NCBI GenBank assembly: GCA_023145955.1
Contig: JAGLDA010000020.1
Coordinates: forward strand, 1-18,711
Reading direction: 5' to 3'
From: Bacteroidales bacterium
Lineage (GTDB): Bacteria > Bacteroidota > Bacteroidia > Bacteroidales > UBA1556
DNA length: 18,711 nt
Position numbers and translations under genes: made by a program
Shown here: piece after piece, positions 15,713-18,711 of the stretch
Numbering within the stretch: position 1 is the first letter of the stretch
How the letters are laid out: every line of letters begins with the position of its first letter
Notes under the pieces: model-generated
The model's input: only the letters and a program-made list of their open reading frames with translations
Database searches by the model: none
Told to the model about the DNA's origin: nothing

Positions 15713-16984
15713 ATGAAAACGTCAGAAATAATTGTTGGTCTGGACATAGGAACGACAAAGATTGCCTGCATAGTGGGCCGTCAGAACGAGTATGGCAAGC
15801 TTGAGATATTGGGCTTTGGCAAATCACCATCAATAGGTGTTAGTCGAGGTGTTGTTGCCAATATTGAAAAGACCGTACAAAGCATAAAAAGAGCCGTTGA
15901 TGAGGCATCATTAAAGAGCACTGTAAATATTGACCATGTATTTGTGGGCATTGCAGGGCAGCATATAAAGAGCCATCAGCACAGAGGCAATTTGGTAAGA
16001 AATACTTTAGATGATGAAGTAGATCAAAACGATATTGACACTCTAATAAACGATATGCATAAACTTGTTATGCAGCCTGGAGAAGAAATCATTCATGTAA
16101 TTCCACAAGAATACATTGTTGATAAAGAGCAAGGTATAAAGGATCCTATTGGAATGTCTGGAATTAGTTTAGAGGCAAATTTTCATATTATTACTGGACA
16201 AATTACTGCTGCAAAAAACATCAATAAATGCATAGTAAAGTCAGGAATGAATGTAGAGGACCTTATATTGGAACCATTAGCATCTGCTGAAGCTGTATTA
16301 TCAGAAGAAGAGAAGGAAGCAGGAATAGCCTTGGTTGATATCGGAGGCGGCACAACAGATGTTGCAATATTTCAAGACGGAATAATTAGGCATACAGCAG
16401 TTATACCATTGGGAGGTAATATAATTACTGAAGATGTAAAAGAAGGCTGTAGTATTATAAAAAATCAGGCGGAAGCATTAAAAGTTAAATTTGGTTCAGC
16501 TTTAGCTAGCGAGAATCGTGAAGAAGAAATAGTATCAATACCTGGTTTAAGAGGACGTGCTCCTAAGGAAATTACTTTAAAAAATCTTGCTAGTATTATA
16601 CAAGCTCGAATAGAGGAAATTGTGGAACATGTATTTTTTGAAATAAAGAATTCAGGATTTGAGAAAAAGCTTATAGGTGGAATAGTACTTACTGGAGGCG
16701 GATCTCAATTGAAACATATTGCACAAATTTTTGAATTCCTCACAGGAATGGACACTCGCATTGGGTATCCTAATGAGCATTTGGCTGACAATGTACCTGA
16801 AGAGCTAAGTAGCCCACAATACGCAACCGGTATTGGGCTTGTAATTAGCGGTATTAAAAGCAGCAAATCAGGAAATCATAACAAAACAGAAGTAGCTGAT
16901 AGCTCAGAAAAGGATAAAGGAAGTTTCTTCGATAGTATTTTCAAAAAAGGTAAAGAATTTTTTGAAGGAGATATTGATAATTAA
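15713..16984 (+). CDS. ftsA: FtsA, actin-like membrane anchor of the Z ring
   Basis: This 423-residue cytoplasmic actin homologue tethers FtsZ to the membrane and recruits later division proteins. ATP-binding motifs are visible: phosphate 1 VGLDIGTTKIACIVG (8-22), phosphate 2 LVDIGGGTTDVAIF and the adenosine motif VLTGGGSQL. The SHS2/1C domain lies at about 85-165 (HVFVGIAGQHIKSHQ onwards). The C-terminus has a polar linker and then SFFDSIFKKGKEFFEG, an amphipathic helix with Phe on one face and Lys on the other, matching the membrane-targeting helix of FtsA. It is complete and of ordinary length. A 170-bp gap, the longest within the cluster, separates it from ftsZ. Confidence 0.97.
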   Translation: MKTSEIIVGLDIGTTKIACIVGRQNEYGKLEILGFGKSPSIGVSRGVVANIEKTVQSIKRAVDEASLKSTVNIDHVFVGIAGQHIKSHQHRGNLVRNTLDDEVDQNDIDTLINDMHKLVMQPGEEIIHVIPQEYIVDKEQGIKDPIGMSGISLEANFHIITGQITAAKNINKCIVKSGMNVEDLILEPLASAEAVLSEEEKEAGIALVDIGGGTTDVAIFQDGIIRHTAVIPLGGNIITEDVKEGCSIIKNQAEALKVKFGSALASENREEEIVSIPGLRGRAPKEITLKNLASIIQARIEEIVEHVFFEIKNSGFEKKLIGGIVLTGGGSQLKHIAQIFEFLTGMDTRIGYPNEHLADNVPEELSSPQYATGIGLVISGIKSSKSGNHNKTEVADSSEKDKGSFFDSIFKKGKEFFEGDIDN

Positions 16985-17154
16985 TTTATATAAACGGGTA
17001 TTCAATTATATTTGATTAAAAAGCTGCAATTATCCCAGTAAAATATAATATTACTAGGTTAAACAATTAACAATACAACGTTAATAAAAGGCTAACTAAA
17101 GAATAGTGCAACAGTTGAATACCTATATATTTACAAAGAATAAAATACAATACT
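16985..17154 (+). promoter_or_regulatory. ftsA-ftsZ intergenic region with candidate ftsZ promoter
   Basis: This 170-bp AT-rich gap holds no gene. TATATTTG at 17007-17014 matches the Bacteroidota -7 element TAnnTTTG in full and would give a leader of about 135 nt. No TTG at the usual -33 spacing was found; the nearest, inside ftsA at 16974-16976, is 30 nt upstream. A 9-bp perfect inverted repeat, GGTATTCAA at 16997-17005 and TTGAATACC at 17115-17123, brackets most of the gap. Its left arm lies two bases before the -7 match. A separate promoter for ftsZ would let its level differ from that of the upstream genes, but this is inferred. Confidence 0.4.
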
Positions 17155-18690
17155 ATGATAGAATTTGATGCACCAAAAGAAATGTCTTCCATGATAAAGG
17201 TTGTGGGAGTTGGTGGTGGCGGCTCAAACGCTGTTAATCACATGTTTAAGCAAGGAATACATGGAGTAGACTTCATTATTTGCAATACTGATGCACAATC
17301 ATTGGATACCAGTCCAATACCTAATAAAGTGCAGCTAGGCGCAACCTTAACAGGTGGTCGTGGAGCAGGAGCAATTCCTGAAGTTGGTAAAAATGCGGCT
17401 ATAGAAAACATTGATGAGCTTAAAGAGATCTTAGGATCAAGCACAGAAATGTTATTTATAACTGCAGGCATGGGAGGTGGCACAGGAACAGGTGCAGCAC
17501 CTATTATTGCAAAAGCAGCTCGAGAGTTAGGGATTCTAACTGTAGGTATTGTAACAATTCCTTTCAAATTTGAAGGAAGAAAGAGAAAATTACAAGCAGA
17601 GGCAGGTATTGAGGAATTACGTCAGAATGTAGATACACTACTAATAATTTCTAACGATAAACTTCGTGAGCTGCATGGCAATCTTACTTTAACTGCTGCA
17701 TTTGGCAAAGCTGATGATATATTAACTGACGCTGCTCGTGGAATTGCGGAGATTATCACCGTTACGGGTTATGTGAATGTGGATATTGAAGATGTAAAAA
17801 CTGTAATGAGAAATTCTGGCGTAGCCATTATGGGTACAGGAGTTGCTTCTGGAGAAGATAGAGCATTGAAAGCAGTAGAGCATGCATTAGCATCGCCTTT
17901 ACTTAATGATAATAATATTGATGGTGCATCTAATATATTATTATTTATGGCTTCAGGAAGTAGTGAATTTGAAATGGATGAAATTACAACAATTACAGAC
18001 TATATTCAAGAAGAGGCAGGAATGAATGCTGATATTATTTGGGGTAATGGTACCGAAGAAGAACTTGGAGACTCTGTACGAGTAACAGTGGTAGCAACCG
18101 GTTTTGAAAGCAATAGTGATGTAGAGAAATCTGCAAAAACAGAAGCTAATAGAGAGCCTAAAAAGGTTATTCACGATTTAACGGATGCCGAAGAGCCTGT
18201 TCTTAAGAATCAGCAACAAATGGAGCCTGCTGAAGAAGAAATGGTGCTTATCACAAAAACTACGTTAACAGATAGCCCTAATGAATTTCAAGCCAAATCT
18301 TCAACCGATAGCATTTCTCCTGAAATAGATATTAAGGAAGAAACAAAATCAGAAGATGTTAAGATATTTACTCTTGATGGCAAAGAAAAAACATTAAGCA
18401 GAAACGAACATGAAATTGATAAAAAGAAGTGGGAAGAATCCACTCCTGAAATCAACAAAGAGTTTCATCAAAAAGCAAATGACAGGATTGCAAAGCTAAG
18501 AGGTTTAACAAATAGTTTTAATACTAGTAACGACCTAGCAGAAATAGAAAATACACCTGCATATATCAGAAAAGGTGTTGAACTAGAAGAAAACACATCA
18601 AGCAACAACTCTCCCATAAGTCGTTATACACTTGATGGTGAAGAAGGACTTAAGTCTAGCAATTCATTTCTACATGATAATGTTGACTAA
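17155..18690 (+). CDS. ftsZ: FtsZ, tubulin-like GTPase forming the Z ring
   Basis: This 511-residue cytoplasmic GTPase polymerises at mid-cell and organises septum synthesis. The N-terminal GTP-binding domain has GVGGGGSNAVNHM (18-30) and the tubulin signature GGGTGTG (107-113). The T7 loop region NVDIEDVKTVM supplies the catalytic Asp pair of the next subunit. The globular core ends near ATGF at 314-317. A long acidic/Ser-rich linker (about 318-462) follows, then a conserved tail. The tail begins EIENTPAYIRKGVEL and holds SRYTLDGEE and the end NSFLHDNVD, typical of Bacteroidota FtsZ, where it replaces the short IPAFLRRQ-like peptide of other phyla. The ATG at 17155 gives the expected short N-terminal arm. 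It is complete; only 21 bases follow it. Confidence 0.98.
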   Translation: MIEFDAPKEMSSMIKVVGVGGGGSNAVNHMFKQGIHGVDFIICNTDAQSLDTSPIPNKVQLGATLTGGRGAGAIPEVGKNAAIENIDELKEILGSSTEMLFITAGMGGGTGTGAAPIIAKAARELGILTVGIVTIPFKFEGRKRKLQAEAGIEELRQNVDTLLIISNDKLRELHGNLTLTAAFGKADDILTDAARGIAEIITVTGYVNVDIEDVKTVMRNSGVAIMGTGVASGEDRALKAVEHALASPLLNDNNIDGASNILLFMASGSSEFEMDEITTITDYIQEEAGMNADIIWGNGTEEELGDSVRVTVVATGFESNSDVEKSAKTEANREPKKVIHDLTDAEEPVLKNQQQMEPAEEEMVLITKTTLTDSPNEFQAKSSTDSISPEIDIKEETKSEDVKIFTLDGKEKTLSRNEHEIDKKKWEESTPEINKEFHQKANDRIAKLRGLTNSFNTSNDLAEIENTPAYIRKGVELEENTSSNNSPISRYTLDGEEGLKSSNSFLHDNVD

Positions 18691-18711
18691 TATAAGTCTA
18701 AAACTAAAATA

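Noticed and set aside
17238..17567. 109-codon open frame antisense to ftsZ, and similar antisense frames over murE, ftsW, murG, mraY and the receptor
   Set aside because: Each lies wholly within a strongly conserved gene, has no recognisable motif and no start context of its own; these are shadows of the coding frame.
4012..18690. Absence of murF, murB, ddl and ftsB from the cluster
   Set aside because: These genes are usually outside the dcw cluster in Bacteroidota, so their absence here means nothing special, unlike the reduced murD.
17917..18690. Long FtsZ linker and missing IPAFLRRQ-type C-terminal peptide, as possible truncation or frameshift
   Set aside because: The end NSFLHDNVD preceded by SRYTL is the normal Bacteroidota FtsZ terminus, and linkers of this length are usual there.
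18691..18711. Terminator after ftsZ
   Set aside because: Only 21 bases are present, with no stem and no T-run; nothing can be concluded.
1..18711. Mobile elements, CRISPR arrays, tRNA or rRNA genes
   Set aside because: No transposase, long direct or terminal repeat, regularly spaced repeat, or tRNA-like segment was seen on either strand.

Overview
This AT-rich window comes from a member of the Bacteroidota; no genus can be named from it. Four things point there. One is the gene order of the division and cell-wall (dcw) cluster: mraZ-rsmH-ftsL-ftsI-murE-mraY-murD-ftsW-murG-murC-ftsQ-ftsA-ftsZ. The others are the FtsZ C-terminus ending in FLHDNVD, a division transpeptidase with a C-terminal PASTA domain, and a TonB-dependent receptor with STN, carboxypeptidase-regulatory-like and plug domains next to a DUF4249-like lipoprotein.

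Layout. Positions 1-3642 hold a minus-strand operon for the outer envelope. Read in its own direction it contains an unrecognised exported protein, a TonB-dependent receptor that overlaps it by 11 bp, and a lipoprotein cut by the window edge. Positions 3643-4011 are a divergent regulatory region. It has three GTGGG boxes at exact 10-bp spacing just before mraZ, the layout of an MraZ operator. Positions 4012-18690 are the dcw cluster, thirteen plus-strand genes packed tightly with several overlaps. The only long internal gap is 170 bp between ftsA and ftsZ. The last 21 bases show nothing.

How the genes work together. MurC, MurD and MurE would add L-Ala, D-Glu and (from the DNPR motif of MurE) meso-diaminopimelate to UDP-MurNAc. 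MraY and MurG make lipid I and lipid II. FtsW polymerises, FtsI cross-links, and FtsL, FtsQ, FtsA and FtsZ form the division machine. MraZ and RsmH head the operon as regulator and 16S rRNA methyltransferase.

The anomaly is murD. At its conserved place there is an intact 182-codon frame that matches only the C-terminal domain of MurD. The UDP-binding domain and the ATP-binding domain are absent, the Asn of the Mur-ligase HN motif is lost, and several other signature positions are changed. This protein cannot be a D-Glu ligase as it stands. So either another murD exists, or the protein has a new role or is a remnant, or the sequence carries a deletion artefact. No mobile element, CRISPR array, tRNA or rRNA was seen.
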